64,000 nucleotides of DNA from Paenibacillus_AB hodogayensis (GCF_039536325.1 NZ_BAAAYO010000018.1:136594-200593); one strand, 5' to 3'. Positions 36,897 through 45,649 are shown, counted from the first letter of the stretch. Made by a program: numbers and translations. Notes: generated by a model from the sequence alone, not told the origin.

Positions 36897-37358
36897 AGAC
36901 CTGTTCCTCCCGAGTTCGTCGATGCCCGTGGCCAAACAAAAAAACCACAGGCGTATGCCTGCGGCGGAACAACGGGAATAGGGACGGACGTATGGCGCGC
37001 ATTCAAATAAACTCTCGTCCATGAGTCAACGAGGACGACAATTTTCCGGATTTTCATTACTAAGATAAATAGACTACGCCTCTTGAGAGAAGCGCTGTTC
37101 CCTCTTATTCATCTGAGCAGCTGGATATCCTAAAATGGGCAGACCGATTCCGTTTTGCTCCGCACGCAGGCAGAGACTTTGTTCACTATTTAATTAGTGC
37201 GACAAAGTAACAAAACGCAATCTGGCATAATTGAAAACACCCATTGTTAGGACAACCCTCCGTTCCTAGAATTGCATTCAGATTAGCACAATCCTAGTTC
37301 GATTCGCCATGTACATTTTTCTTTTAATTAAATAGGCCGCAACAGTATTCTTGTCTCC
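36897..37358 (-). promoter_or_regulatory. Leader and upstream region of erm
   Basis: This long gap holds the erm leader. Candidate leader peptides on the minus strand are a frame starting ATG at 37057 (opening MKIRKIVVLV, overlapping the erm start out of frame) and an 8-codon frame starting TTG at 37029 (MTHGREFI). Neither has a strong ribosome binding site. The terminator is listed separately. No gene is seen in 37060-37358. Confidence 0.45.
36938..36964 (-). terminator. Attenuator terminator in the erm leader
   Basis: On the minus strand CCGCAGGC-ATAC-GCCTGTGG (8 bp with one G-U pair) is followed by seven T, ending 41 nt before the erm ATG. Transcription entering from upstream would stop here unless antiterminated, as in known ermD/ermK-type attenuation. 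Confidence 0.8.
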
Positions 37359-37784
37359 TCATTTCCCTTCATTGATAAATTGTTCGATTCGGCTCTTAAT
37401 AGAATCGCGAACCGCCCGGAACTGGGCCATGATTTCGTCTTCTGTCCCGGTTGCTTTGGCGGGGTCGTCAAATCCCCAATGCCATTTGGTCACGTTCTTA
37501 TTCGAAATGACAGGACAATGCTCGTCTGCGTGTCCACATAGGGTGATGACATAATCCGCCCTGTTCAGCATGTCCGGATCAATCACATCGGAAGTATGGT
37601 CTCTAATATCCACGCCAGCTTCCTTCATGACTTGAATGGCACGCGGATTCAAGCCATGCGCCTCCAACCCTGCGCTTTTCACTTCATAATTGTCACGGCC
37701 GAGAGCCTTCAGAAAACCGTCCGCGATTTGGCTTCTGCATGAATTGCCGGTACATAAGAAATATACGAGTGGTTTCTTTTCCAT
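37359..37784 (-). CDS. arsC: Thioredoxin-coupled arsenate reductase
   Basis: A 141-residue low-molecular-weight-phosphatase-fold arsenate reductase. The catalytic loop is LCTGNSCRSQIADG with nucleophile Cys near residue 11; TLCGHADEHCP supplies the two resolving cysteines of the thioredoxin-linked type. AAAGGAG precedes ATG 37784. Last gene of arsR-arsB-arsC; reduces arsenate to arsenite for export. Confidence 0.93.
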   Translation of the reverse strand: MEKKPLVYFLCTGNSCRSQIADGFLKALGRDNYEVKSAGLEAHGLNPRAIQVMKEAGVDIRDHTSDVIDPDMLNRADYVITLCGHADEHCPVISNKNVTKWHWGFDDPAKATGTEDEIMAQFRAVRDSIKSRIEQFINEGK

Positions 37785-37822
37785 GGGATCGATCTCCTTT
37801 GAACATTCCAGTTTCAGCGTCA

Positions 37823-39229
37823 TTATACGCCGGGATTCCCTCTTGTTTTGTTGCGAAAAACAAGCCTCATGATCATGGCGGCCAATGCAAGCACTGCCAG
37901 GATCAGCACGATACTGAACCATATATTCATGGTTGCGGATTGAATAAATTCGAGCCACAAATAAAGACCTGCGAGCGTAATAAACAAAGTGGGAAAGGTT
38001 AAAAGAACACCAATCTTTACGTAATACCCCCAGCCGATCTTCACGTTTTTGGCCGCCAGCACATGAAGCCAGAGCAACGTTGCCAAGGAACCGATGGGTG
38101 TAATCTTAGGCCCTAAATCCGATCCGATCACATTGGCATAGATCAATGCTTCACGAACGACCCCTTCTGTTTGCGTGCCTTGGATGGCGAGGGCATCGAT
38201 CATGACCGTAGGCATGTTGTTCATAATGGATGATAGAACGGCGGCAATCAGTCCCATGCCTACCGTAGCGACGAACAGCCCTTGGTCGGCAACCGCCTGA
38301 ATTATGCTGCCCAATGCATCCGTAAGCCCGGCATTTCGCAAACCGTACACCACGACATACATCCCGATGGAAAAGAAGACGACCGCCCATGGAGCTCCTT
38401 TCACCACGTTCCATGTAGAAATGGCCGGGCTCTTTCTCGCTGCAAATAAAAAGGCAGTCGCGGCAATAACGGTAATAACGGATACAGGGACGGATAACCA
38501 TTCGCTTGCGAAATAGGCCGCAAGCAAGGCAGCGAGAATGACCCAAGATAGAACAAAAAGTCTTTTGTCTTTTATGGCCTCCTCCGGTTTTTTCACCTGT
38601 GCCAAATCGTAGGTTCTCGGAATGCTTTTCCGGAAAAACAAGAACAACACGAGCAGGCTCGCGAACATTGCAAAGAAATTGGGTACGATCATCCGGCTTG
38701 CATATTCGGCAAAGCCAATGTCAAAGTAATCCGCGGAAACGATATTTACAAGGTTACTGATCACAAGCGGCAAGGAAGCCGTATCCGCGATGAATCCGCT
38801 CGCCATAATAAACGGAAGGATCATCTTATCTTCAAACTTAAGCGCCCTGACCATTGCGAGCACGATCGGCGTCATGATCAAAGCAGCGCCATCGTTGGCG
38901 AATAGGCCGGAAACAGCCGCTCCCAATAAAATGATCAGCACAAACATCAGTATGCCATTTCCGCGTGCGAGCCGCGCCGTATGAAGGGCAGCCCATTCAA
39001 AAAAACCGATCTCATCGAGAATAAGCGAGATCAGGATAATGGCTACAAAAGCCAACGTCGCATTCCATACTATGCCGGTTACGGTAACCACATCGGCAAA
39101 GCTGACCGCGCCGAACAACAGCGCGAGGATCGCTCCGGCCATTGCCGACCAGCCAATATTCAGGCCTTTCGGCTGCCAGATGACAAACGTAAGTGTTACC
39201 AAAAAAATTAGAAAAGCAATGTAAACCAT
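37823..39229 (-). CDS. arsB: Arsenite efflux membrane protein ArsB
   Basis: A 468-residue ion-transporter-superfamily pump with at least 11 hydrophobic helices. GLFANDGAALIMTPIVLAMV and IMNNMPTVMIDALAIQ are the paired re-entrant motifs, and NVIGSDLGPKITPIGSLATL is the ArsB signature. It is about 35-40 residues longer than usual, ending in one extra hydrophobic segment and a basic tail. GGGAGGGG precedes the ATG, 19 bp after arsR. Confidence 0.93.
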   Translation of the reverse strand: MVYIAFLIFLVTLTFVIWQPKGLNIGWSAMAGAILALLFGAVSFADVVTVTGIVWNATLAFVAIILISLILDEIGFFEWAALHTARLARGNGILMFVLIILLGAAVSGLFANDGAALIMTPIVLAMVRALKFEDKMILPFIMASGFIADTASLPLVISNLVNIVSADYFDIGFAEYASRMIVPNFFAMFASLLVLFLFFRKSIPRTYDLAQVKKPEEAIKDKRLFVLSWVILAALLAAYFASEWLSVPVSVITVIAATAFLFAARKSPAISTWNVVKGAPWAVVFFSIGMYVVVYGLRNAGLTDALGSIIQAVADQGLFVATVGMGLIAAVLSSIMNNMPTVMIDALAIQGTQTEGVVREALIYANVIGSDLGPKITPIGSLATLLWLHVLAAKNVKIGWGYYVKIGVLLTFPTLFITLAGLYLWLEFIQSATMNIWFSIVLILAVLALAAMIMRLVFRNKTRGNPGV

Positions 39230-39248
39230 GACGCCCCTCCCGAATCAA

Positions 39249-39569
39249 TCAATTGCAGCATTCGTTCTCCTCGCAAACGGAGGATGGCATGTTGTCTTGC
39301 GAAGGGATCTCTTTCAAGATTTCCGCGATATAGGGCTTGTCCTGGACATTCAGAGAATAATACACCCACTGTCCGCTTTTCCTTTCTTTAACGAGGCCGC
39401 CGTCCTTTAATTTGCGCATATGCTGACTAATGTTCGGCTGACTCGTTTGCAAGACGTCTACGATGTCACATACGCACAGTTCCTTTTCTTTGAGCAGAGC
39501 TACAATCGTAAGCCTGTTTTTATCGCCAAGCAGCTTTAAAACATCGGCAACCTGTTCGATTCCACTCAC
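39249..39569 (-). CDS. arsR: Arsenical-resistance repressor ArsR
   Basis: A 106-residue SmtB/ArsR winged-helix repressor. The metalloid site ELCVCDIVDVLQ has the Cys-x-Cys on the recognition helix region, followed by SQPNISQHMRKLKDGGLVKE. A C-terminal cysteine cluster (SVCEENECC) may add ligands. The likely start is GTG at 39569 with AAAGGAG at 9 nt; longer frames have no such site. First gene of the ars operon and its autorepressor. Confidence 0.93.
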   Translation of the reverse strand: MSGIEQVADVLKLLGDKNRLTIVALLKEKELCVCDIVDVLQTSQPNISQHMRKLKDGGLVKERKSGQWVYYSLNVQDKPYIAEILKEIPSQDNMPSSVCEENECCN

Positions 39570-39654
39570 TTTACAACACTCCTTTACACAATCGGGAAAA
39601 TAGATCGAACCGGGATATTGGTATGCTCGTTTTCTCACGCTCCATTCCATTCGT

Positions 39655-39690
39655 ATATCATTATATAATTAATTGCTTATTTATGAAAGA
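39655..39690 (-). promoter_or_regulatory. Probable ars promoter
   Basis: A perfect TATAAT (39665-39660, minus strand) lies within AT-rich imperfect dyad sequence about 90 bp upstream of arsR. The -35 match is weak. Position fits a promoter repressed by ArsR. Confidence 0.45.
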
Positions 39691-39798
39691 AAAAAATGAT
39701 AAAATATCGTATTCTTGCAATCGATTCAGCGGGATGAAGATGTCATCTTATTGCGACACCTGCATCCCCCCTGCAAAAGCACACTATACGAGACTCGA

Positions 39799-40464
39799 TT
39801 ACTCGGTTGGACGTTTCATACCTCGTTGGAGGCGTTCCAAGAGGTTCGTACGCACCGCCGGCCATTCATCGGCGACAATCGAATAGTACGCCGTATCCCT
39901 GACACCGCCATCGCTGGCAGGGACATGCGCTCTGCGGATTCCTTCAAAGGCAGCCCCGAGCCGTTGTATGGCAGAACGAGATCGCATGTTGCGCGCATCT
40001 GTCTTGAGCGTAACCCTTATCGCGTTCCAGGAATCAAACGCATGGGCAAGCATCAGAAGCTTGCACTCCGTATTGACACCGGTGCGCTGAACGGAGGCGG
40101 CGTACCAGGTGCTCCCGATTTCAGCAACCGTAGGCGGAGTCGCGTCTGCAGGAGACGGTCCGCTGGCAACGCCCGGCGGCCATGGAGGCGGCCACGAGAA
40201 AACTTCAAGATCGAGATACCGCGTAGTTCCGACAATACGATCCGTTTCAATGTGACGAACTACAAATGGCAAAGTACGGCCTTTGTCGAACGACGTCAGA
40301 GCGCCCTCTATGTAACGTTTGGTTTCTTCCCTCCCCTGGGGCACATTCGTGTAATCATAAGTGGACCGGTCCTCCAGGGCAGCGGAGCACAGATCATCGA
40401 CATGGTCCATCGTCATCGGTTCCAGGCAGACAAGACGTCCCCGCAGCGTTATTGGCGTCAGCAT
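39799..40464 (-). CDS. GNAT-family acetyltransferase (RimJ/RimL type)
   Basis: A 221-residue GNAT enzyme: LTPITLRGRLVCLEPMTMDH at the start, VGTTRYLDLEVF as the central strand, and VTLKTDARNMRSRSAIQRLG as the acetyl-CoA region. A Pro-rich insertion (WPPPWPPG, about residues 89-96) precedes WYAASVQRTGVNTECK. AAGGTGGGGG precedes ATG 40464. Substrate unknown, possibly a protein N-terminus or an antibiotic. Confidence 0.85.
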   Translation of the reverse strand: MLTPITLRGRLVCLEPMTMDHVDDLCSAALEDRSTYDYTNVPQGREETKRYIEGALTSFDKGRTLPFVVRHIETDRIVGTTRYLDLEVFSWPPPWPPGVASGPSPADATPPTVAEIGSTWYAASVQRTGVNTECKLLMLAHAFDSWNAIRVTLKTDARNMRSRSAIQRLGAAFEGIRRAHVPASDGGVRDTAYYSIVADEWPAVRTNLLERLQRGMKRPTE

Positions 40465-40520
40465 TCGTACCCCCACCTTCGAATGTAAACTTGTTGTTAG
40501 CCGTTATATCTTGTATTGTT

Positions 40521-40678
40521 TCACAACCGCTTGATCCTGAACAGCACAATCTCCAATTGAAACCGTCGGTCATCGTAAGAAAGCTCCAACAAACCGCCGC
40601 AGCGTTCCACTTCCTGCCGAATGCTGGACAGTCCCAGCCCGTGTATCCGTTGGTCCGCTTTCGTCGAGCGAATGTTCA
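40521..40678 (-). pseudogene. Relic of a GHKL sensor kinase (C-terminus)
   Basis: The minus strand codes for about 52 residues ending at TGA (40523): KADQRIHGLGLSSIRQEVE is the glycine-rich ATP-binding end of an AgrC-like kinase. The rest is missing; at about 40678 the sequence passes directly into an ABC ATPase relic on the plus strand. Consistent with one deletion that removed the facing 5' ends of two divergent genes. Confidence 0.75.
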
Positions 40679-41097
40679 TCGATATCCGCCATCTGCTGGC
40701 CTCCCTGGCCCGAGAACAAGGGGTCGCGATCCTGATCTCCAGTCATATTCTCGGCGAACTGCAGCTGCTCGCGAATCGGATCGGCTTTATTCATCAAGGC
40801 AGACTGATCGAGGAAATCGATACTGGGGCGTGGCTGAAGGAAGCGGGCAGTCAGTTGTGCATTCAAGCATCCCGGCTGGAGGATGTCCTCCGTATTCTTC
40901 GGCAAGAGTACCGGATCGACGCCGTTCTGCTGCCGGAAAATGGGGAGGTTTGCCTACCGCAATCCGCTATCGATCCGGAGACGTTGATGAGGGTATTGCT
41001 GCGGCACCGCATTCAACTGCACGGCCTACGCGCATCCTCTGCCAGTCTGGAAAGTTACTACATGAGCCTAATCGGAGGGCAACGGCAGCAAGGGTAA
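40676..41097 (+). pseudogene. Truncated BcrA-type ABC ATPase (C-terminal part)
   Basis: About 140 residues from DIRHLLASLAREQGVAILIS with the switch histidine in SSHILGELQLLANRIGFIHQ, then the C-terminal regulatory part. Walker A, signature and Walker B are gone. The sequence fits peptide-antibiotic immunity exporters (BcrA/lantibiotic type). The stop at 41097 is followed by the permease relic. Confidence 0.8.
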
Positions 41098-41098
41098 T

Positions 41099-41889
41099 AT
41101 ATGGAGCGCCGAATGGTACTATATGCGCAAAGACGCCATGTTTCGCGGCATCAGTCTGCTTGTCCTGCTTGCCAGCGCAACACTCGTCATCATGATGGGG
41201 TCCAGGGGAGGCTATGACTTGCAAAATCCGCTGCAGCCACTCCGGATGATCGCGCCCCTCTCCCTTCTGTTCTATTTCATCATGCCGATTCACGCCTGCT
41301 TCTTCTCGACAGAAGGCTTTGAATACGGCACGCTCAAAACCCGGATCGCGTCCGGGCAAAGCCGGGCTTCCTATGTATGGGGGAAATTCGCCATGATGAC
41401 GTTTGCCGTCATAGGGTGGCTGGCCCAATTTTATATCTTGTACGAAGGCTTATATCTCATCATGAGCGGGGTAACAGGCGCTTCCATCGGGGGAGTCGGC
41501 TGGAGAAAAGAGGCGGTCGCCTTCCTGACCATCGCCGGCTTTAACGCGCTCTACTTGACCGCCTATGGGACGGTCATGATGATGACGGGTTTTCTGATCC
41601 GGAAAACGGCTGCGGCTGCGTCCTCACCTTCGTGTTCGTATTTGGCGACCTGATGCTGAGCGGCTATTGGAAAGACTCCTCGATCGCGTTGTTCCGGGCG
41701 TGGTCCGAGTATGGCCTGATGACGCACATCATGAAAATATCCGGCATCTATATCGTGGACGGCCTCCCTGTACGCCTCGCCGGCACAGCCGACTATCTGC
41801 TTGCCTTGGCCTTGCCGCTGGCCGTGATCGGCGTCTGTCTGGCTATTACGCATCTCACTTTTCGCATACGGGATATTCATACCCAGTAG
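41099..41889 (+). pseudogene. Frameshifted ABC-2 permease (BcrB-type)
   Basis: The open frame with SAEWYYMRKDAMFRGISLLV and six-helix permease character runs to a TGA near 41651. A one-base loss near 41618 (GCGGCTGCG then TCCTC) shifts it; adding one G restores AVLTFVFVFGDLMLSGYWKD and continues to 41889. There is also no ATG, GTG or TTG in frame before 41123, so the native start may be lost as well. Partner of the truncated ATPase. Confidence 0.78.
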
Positions 41890-41940
41890 CGCCGAAGATC
41901 AGGCGAACTCTCGCTTAGTCCACGAAAGGAGCAGACAGCC

Positions 41941-42057
41941 ATGAACAAGCCTAGCAACCGGTTTACAGCGATTATTGTCACAGGACTTTTAGTCACCGTT
42001 ATTCTTATCCTGATTCTGTTCGTTGGCGTAGACTACGCGCCTCGCGGACAGGAGTAA
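41941..42057 (+). CDS. 38-residue single-span membrane peptide
   Basis: MNKPSNRFTAIIVTGLLVTV opens a 38-residue peptide with one hydrophobic helix (about 9-29) and a short polar end (DYAPRGQE). AAAGGAGCAGACAGCC precedes ATG. It follows the broken permease by 51 bp and was probably the third gene of that module, perhaps an accessory membrane subunit. Function unknown. Confidence 0.65.
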   Translation: MNKPSNRFTAIIVTGLLVTVILILILFVGVDYAPRGQE

Positions 42058-42095
42058 GCTTGAAGAAAGAGCCTCGACTCGGAAAAGTCCGGGCG

Positions 42096-42145
42096 CAAAA
42101 AAGGAAGCCGGCTACGCGCTTTTACCAACCGCCGTCCGGCTTCCC
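42096..42145 (-). terminator. Terminator of the GNAT gene
   Basis: GGAAGCCGG and CCGGCTTCC pair around a 24-nt loop; the minus strand ends in TTTTTTTG. Confidence 0.75.
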
Positions 42146-42147
42146 GT

Positions 42148-42573
42148 TTATGTCCCGTATTGCATGATCCAGTACGTTTCGCCGTTCTCGCTTTCCTCGA
42201 CAAGCCTTTTCCAACCCTTATTCTCATAAAACGTCATCGCTTGGCGGTTGGCCGATACGCATTTCAATCGGATCGGTTCATTCAGTTCCGCGACGGAGGC
42301 ATCGAGCAGTTGACTGCCGATGCCTTTACCCGTGAAGCCGGGATGAACGAACAACAGATGGATAAAGTTTTCCGGTACATATATAGAAGCAAATCCGAGA
42401 ATCTGACCGTTCTCTCCTTCTGCCAGAAGGATAAGTTCATCAACCGTATGCTTATCGAATTCTTCGATCGTCATGGCATCCCGATCCGCCCAATGAAAAT
42501 AGGCGCGGCGCGACTCCAAGTAGATCGTTCTCAATTCGGGGAAATCCGCCTCCGTTGCTGCTCTGATCGTCAA
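42148..42573 (-). CDS. GNAT-family acetyltransferase
   Basis: A 141-residue GNAT protein: TIRAATEADFPELRTIYLES, the core strand ILGFASIYV, the acetyl-CoA pyrophosphate loop VHPGFTGKGIGSQLLDASV, and ANRQAMTFYENKGWK. The start is TTG at 42573, preceded by GGAGGGGG. Monocistronic; substrate unknown. Confidence 0.9.
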   Translation of the reverse strand: MTIRAATEADFPELRTIYLESRRAYFHWADRDAMTIEEFDKHTVDELILLAEGENGQILGFASIYVPENFIHLLFVHPGFTGKGIGSQLLDASVAELNEPIRLKCVSANRQAMTFYENKGWKRLVEESENGETYWIMQYGT

Positions 42574-42639
42574 GATTGATCCCCCTCCAATAAGTTCACA
42601 TAATAATTATTATGTGAACTAAAGTCCATTCACGTTCCG

Positions 42640-43443
42640 TCAGTCTTGGTTAACGCCCTTTGGCCTGACCGCAATATAAATATCCACTTGAGCATCCTGC
42701 GGATTCAAACTGCGCTCATCATACAGCTCGAAGTCTCCGGTGAACGTCCGCTCCATATCGGCCGCTAAGGCCGACCATTTCCAGATCGCCTGCCAAGCTT
42801 CGAGCACAACCCGGTCCATTGGGCCTTTTGCCGTTGTAAACACCGCATACGTAGCGGGCGGAACGACAACAGCCTGCATACCGGCCGGAACCTCGTCGCT
42901 CGCATCCGCCTCTGCGCCGATCAGAAACGTATACTCGCCGAGAGCCCCATTCTCATAGTTCGTATAGCAGGCGTAGAAGAGATTTTGATCTTGCTGCGCA
43001 TCGGCGCGCGCAGGAAGCTTGTCCCGTATAGCCTCCTGCCCAAAACGAGCCCATAGCTTCGAAATGATTCCGCCGCCGGACAGCTCGCTCGCATTCGTCG
43101 TTGTTGCGGCTATCCCCATCAAACGAATTTCCGCTTTGTCCGCATAACGATCGGGCTGAACGGCCGGACGGCCGCTATCCCCATCCGGAGAAGACCACCT
43201 TTTCAGATTAGGCAAATAGTTCTGCATCATGGATCTTGCAGCCTGCTCCTCCATGCCCTCCTGCACCATGATCGGAACGCAAGTCTCGACCATTTCCTCG
43301 AGCGTAAGGTCCGGCTGCGTGAAAGCTCCGCTCTCATAGCAATACTTGCAATAGTCCTTCACCTTATTGTGTTCGGCATCTGTTCCGATTAAAGCTTCTT
43401 CCGTCAGGGGCATTCCACAGCTTTGGCAAACCAAGGTACTCAT
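42640..43443 (-). CDS. Zinc-ribbon and GyrI-like effector-binding fusion
   Basis: A 267-residue protein. The N-terminal part (1-90) is a putative zinc ribbon: CQSCGMPL then YCKYCYESGAFTQPDLTLEE. The C-terminal part (about 100-264) is a GyrI-like/AraC effector-binding domain (EIRLMGIAATTTN, VVVPPATYAVFTTAKGPMD, FELYDERSLNPQDAQVDIYI). There is no HTH. It may bind a drug-like ligand. AAGGAGGAAACG precedes the ATG. Next upstream gene, on the same strand, is the WYL regulator. Confidence 0.85.
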   Translation of the reverse strand: MSTLVCQSCGMPLTEEALIGTDAEHNKVKDYCKYCYESGAFTQPDLTLEEMVETCVPIMVQEGMEEQAARSMMQNYLPNLKRWSSPDGDSGRPAVQPDRYADKAEIRLMGIAATTTNASELSGGGIISKLWARFGQEAIRDKLPARADAQQDQNLFYACYTNYENGALGEYTFLIGAEADASDEVPAGMQAVVVPPATYAVFTTAKGPMDRVVLEAWQAIWKWSALAADMERTFTGDFELYDERSLNPQDAQVDIYIAVRPKGVNQD

Positions 43444-43518
43444 CGTCGTTTCCTCCTTCTCGGGTATGGTCCCATTATACAGGCAGGAACTTGACAGCTA
43501 TTTGTCAGGTTTATCCCC

Positions 43519-44454
43519 TTACTCGTATTTTTTTACGATACCGGCGGCGATCCGCTTTATTTTGTCGCGTATAGAAGCGGGTTCCAGCACTTCCGCATCT
43601 TCTCCGAAACTGAGAATAAAGCCGTACAGCCAGTTATCCTCCGGGTAAGCGAGCGTGACCACATAGCCGCCCCCGTCTTCCCGCTGCAAGCTTTCCACCC
43701 CGAACCATTCCTCCGCCAAATGCCGCACCCTTTCATGGAACCGCAGCCGTAAAGGAGTCTCGTTCGCCGGCGGCTTCCATTCGGTTTTCCAGGGCATCTC
43801 TTCGACGGAAATGGGCTGCCTTACAAAATGAGCTTCGCCAAGGACCAGGTTTTTCATACGGAACAGCTTGAACAGCCGAAACTGCTGCCGATGCCGGCAA
43901 AAGGCGTACAAATACCATCTTTGTTTTTTCAACACAAGGGTGTAGGGCTCCACGCTGCGTTCCGTATAATCCCCATTCGCACTGCAATAAGTAAAAGAGA
44001 CGATCTGAAGACGTTCGATCGCCTGCTTCAGACAGGCAAGCTTCTCCTCCATCTGGCCGATATCGCCCCAAGGAGAGAAGTCTACAATAAACTGCTTCGT
44101 CTTGAAGTCAAATTCGTCGCTTTCGGATGCGGGGATCACGCTGTTGATTTTCTCCAGCAGCATGCGATTGTCCTGGCCTCCGTACGAGGTCGATACGCTT
44201 TGCAGCGCCGTGACGATGGCGGCAAGATCGTTATTCGTCAGCAGATTGCGGTCCAGCCGATAGCCCTGGACAAGACCGATACCGCCGTTTGCCCCCGGGT
44301 AGGTGATAACCGGAATTCCCGCTTGGTCAATCGCCTCGATATCCCGGTATATCGTGCGTACAGACACCTCGAACAAGTCTGCCAGCTCTTTGGCCTGTAT
44401 GCGATTGCGGTTGATTAACAAAATGACGATGGAGAGCAGACGGTCTATTTTCAT
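43519..44454 (-). CDS. YafY-type HTH-WYL transcriptional regulator
   Basis: A 311-residue regulator: N-terminal HTH_11 (IQAKELADLFEVSVRTIYRD, about 19-38), the conserved GGIGLVQGYRLDRNLLT, then a WYL domain (VEPYTLVLKKQRWYLYAFCR) and WCX end. AAAAGGAAATTG precedes ATG 44454; the upstream extension is rejected. It is likely to control the zinc-ribbon/GyrI-like gene 75 bp downstream. Confidence 0.9.
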   Translation of the reverse strand: MKIDRLLSIVILLINRNRIQAKELADLFEVSVRTIYRDIEAIDQAGIPVITYPGANGGIGLVQGYRLDRNLLTNNDLAAIVTALQSVSTSYGGQDNRMLLEKINSVIPASESDEFDFKTKQFIVDFSPWGDIGQMEEKLACLKQAIERLQIVSFTYCSANGDYTERSVEPYTLVLKKQRWYLYAFCRHRQQFRLFKLFRMKNLVLGEAHFVRQPISVEEMPWKTEWKPPANETPLRLRFHERVRHLAEEWFGVESLQREDGGGYVVTLAYPEDNWLYGFILSFGEDAEVLEPASIRDKIKRIAAGIVKKYE

Positions 44455-44599
44455 CACAATTTCCTTTTCGATTATGCATGATCCAATCCGAACGCTATAG
44501 AACCGCTCAACTGAATTCGAGTCGATGGGCCAAAGTCTAGAGCGCTTTGGAGGAACGCTGAGGTTATCATTACCTAGTAAGCATACCATCTCTCCCCTG

Positions 44600-45583
44600 T
44601 TATTTACCCGTTATTTTTCGTGTGACCAGCTCCAACGCCTTTTCGTTAATAATCGGGAAGTCGCGCAAGGTCCAATAAGGAAGGACAAAGGCATGATTCT
44701 CTTTGACTGCCTTCAGGTTTTTCCAGAGCCCGCTTTGCTTCAGCTCTTCGAATTTTTTCTCCGCTTCCTTGTCGCCTTCGGCGGCAGGAAAGCCGACCTG
44801 GATGAATACATAATCCGCGTCGAATTCCGGCATCAATTCCATGGAGATGGCCTGATGCTTCTTGATCGACTTCACTTTTTCCGTTGCTTGAAGGCCCAAA
44901 TCGCTGTATAAAATGCCGCCCAACTGCTGGCTCGTTCCGTAAATGCGGTACTCCTTTTCCAGCACGCGTATGATCGTGACGGTTTTGCCGCTGGCCGAAG
45001 CCTCGGCAAGCTGCTTTCTGGCGGCTGCGGCTTTGTCTTCGTATTGTTTAAGCCACTTGTTCGCCTGTTCCGTTCTGCCCAGAATCTCGGAGAAAGCTAG
45101 GAAGTCCTTCCGCCAGTCGGTCGTTTCCTCCAAAATGATCGTCGGGGCGATTTTATTCAGCTGATCGTAGACCGTTTCATCGCCTTTACGGGCAATAATC
45201 AGATCGGGGGCTGCCTCCAGAACCGCTTCCAGGTTCGTTTTATCGCCTAGCTTCTTTACCCCTTCAAGCGGCTTGCCTTCTACATATTCCAAATCGATCG
45301 AGCCCACATAGGTAGTCATCGCATAAGGTTTCATACCCAAGGCCAGCATGGAATCGGCAAGCCGATAGTCCAGGACGGCAATTTTGGAAGGCTCGCCCAC
45401 GAGCGTCGTTTCGCCCTTGAGATGACGAATGACTCGGGGCTCGGCCGAAGCGGCCGGTTGTTTGGAGGACGCCGATTGTTGGGAGGAATTCGAATCGGGC
45501 TTGGAGGCGCACCCTGCCGTGACCAATAACAATAGGATGAGGGCGAGAACAGAGCGGGATAATGAAGAATGCACGATTTGCAC
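44600..45583 (-). CDS. Iron-siderophore ABC binding lipoprotein
   Basis: A 327-residue class III binding protein (FecB/FhuD type): lipobox VTAGC, a Ser-rich linker, KIAVLDYRLADSMLALGMKP, LEAVLEAAPDLIIARKGD and LWKNLKAVKENHAFVLP near the end. GTG start at 45583 with AAAGGTGG upstream. A strong Fur box lies 40 bp upstream. No permease or ATPase follows, so it feeds a transporter coded elsewhere. Confidence 0.9.
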   Translation of the reverse strand: MQIVHSSLSRSVLALILLLLVTAGCASKPDSNSSQQSASSKQPAASAEPRVIRHLKGETTLVGEPSKIAVLDYRLADSMLALGMKPYAMTTYVGSIDLEYVEGKPLEGVKKLGDKTNLEAVLEAAPDLIIARKGDETVYDQLNKIAPTIILEETTDWRKDFLAFSEILGRTEQANKWLKQYEDKAAAARKQLAEASASGKTVTIIRVLEKEYRIYGTSQQLGGILYSDLGLQATEKVKSIKKHQAISMELMPEFDADYVFIQVGFPAAEGDKEAEKKFEELKQSGLWKNLKAVKENHAFVLPYWTLRDFPIINEKALELVTRKITGK

Positions 45584-45620
45584 GAGATTCAGCCACCTTT
45601 ATCATGTTGGTTAGTCATCA

Positions 45621-45649
45621 TAATTGATTATGATAATCATTATCAATTA
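45621..45649. promoter_or_regulatory. Fur box
   Basis: GATTATGATAATCATTATC (45626-45644) differs at one base from the 19-bp Fur consensus GATAATGATAATCATTATC and is extended by flanking TAATT/AATTA dyad symmetry. It lies upstream of the siderophore-binding gene. Confidence 0.85.

Noticed and set aside
36897..37022. N-terminal extension of Erm from ATG 37022
   Set aside because: It would place the attenuator hairpin and the real ribosome binding site inside the gene; the Erm family begins near the chosen ATG.
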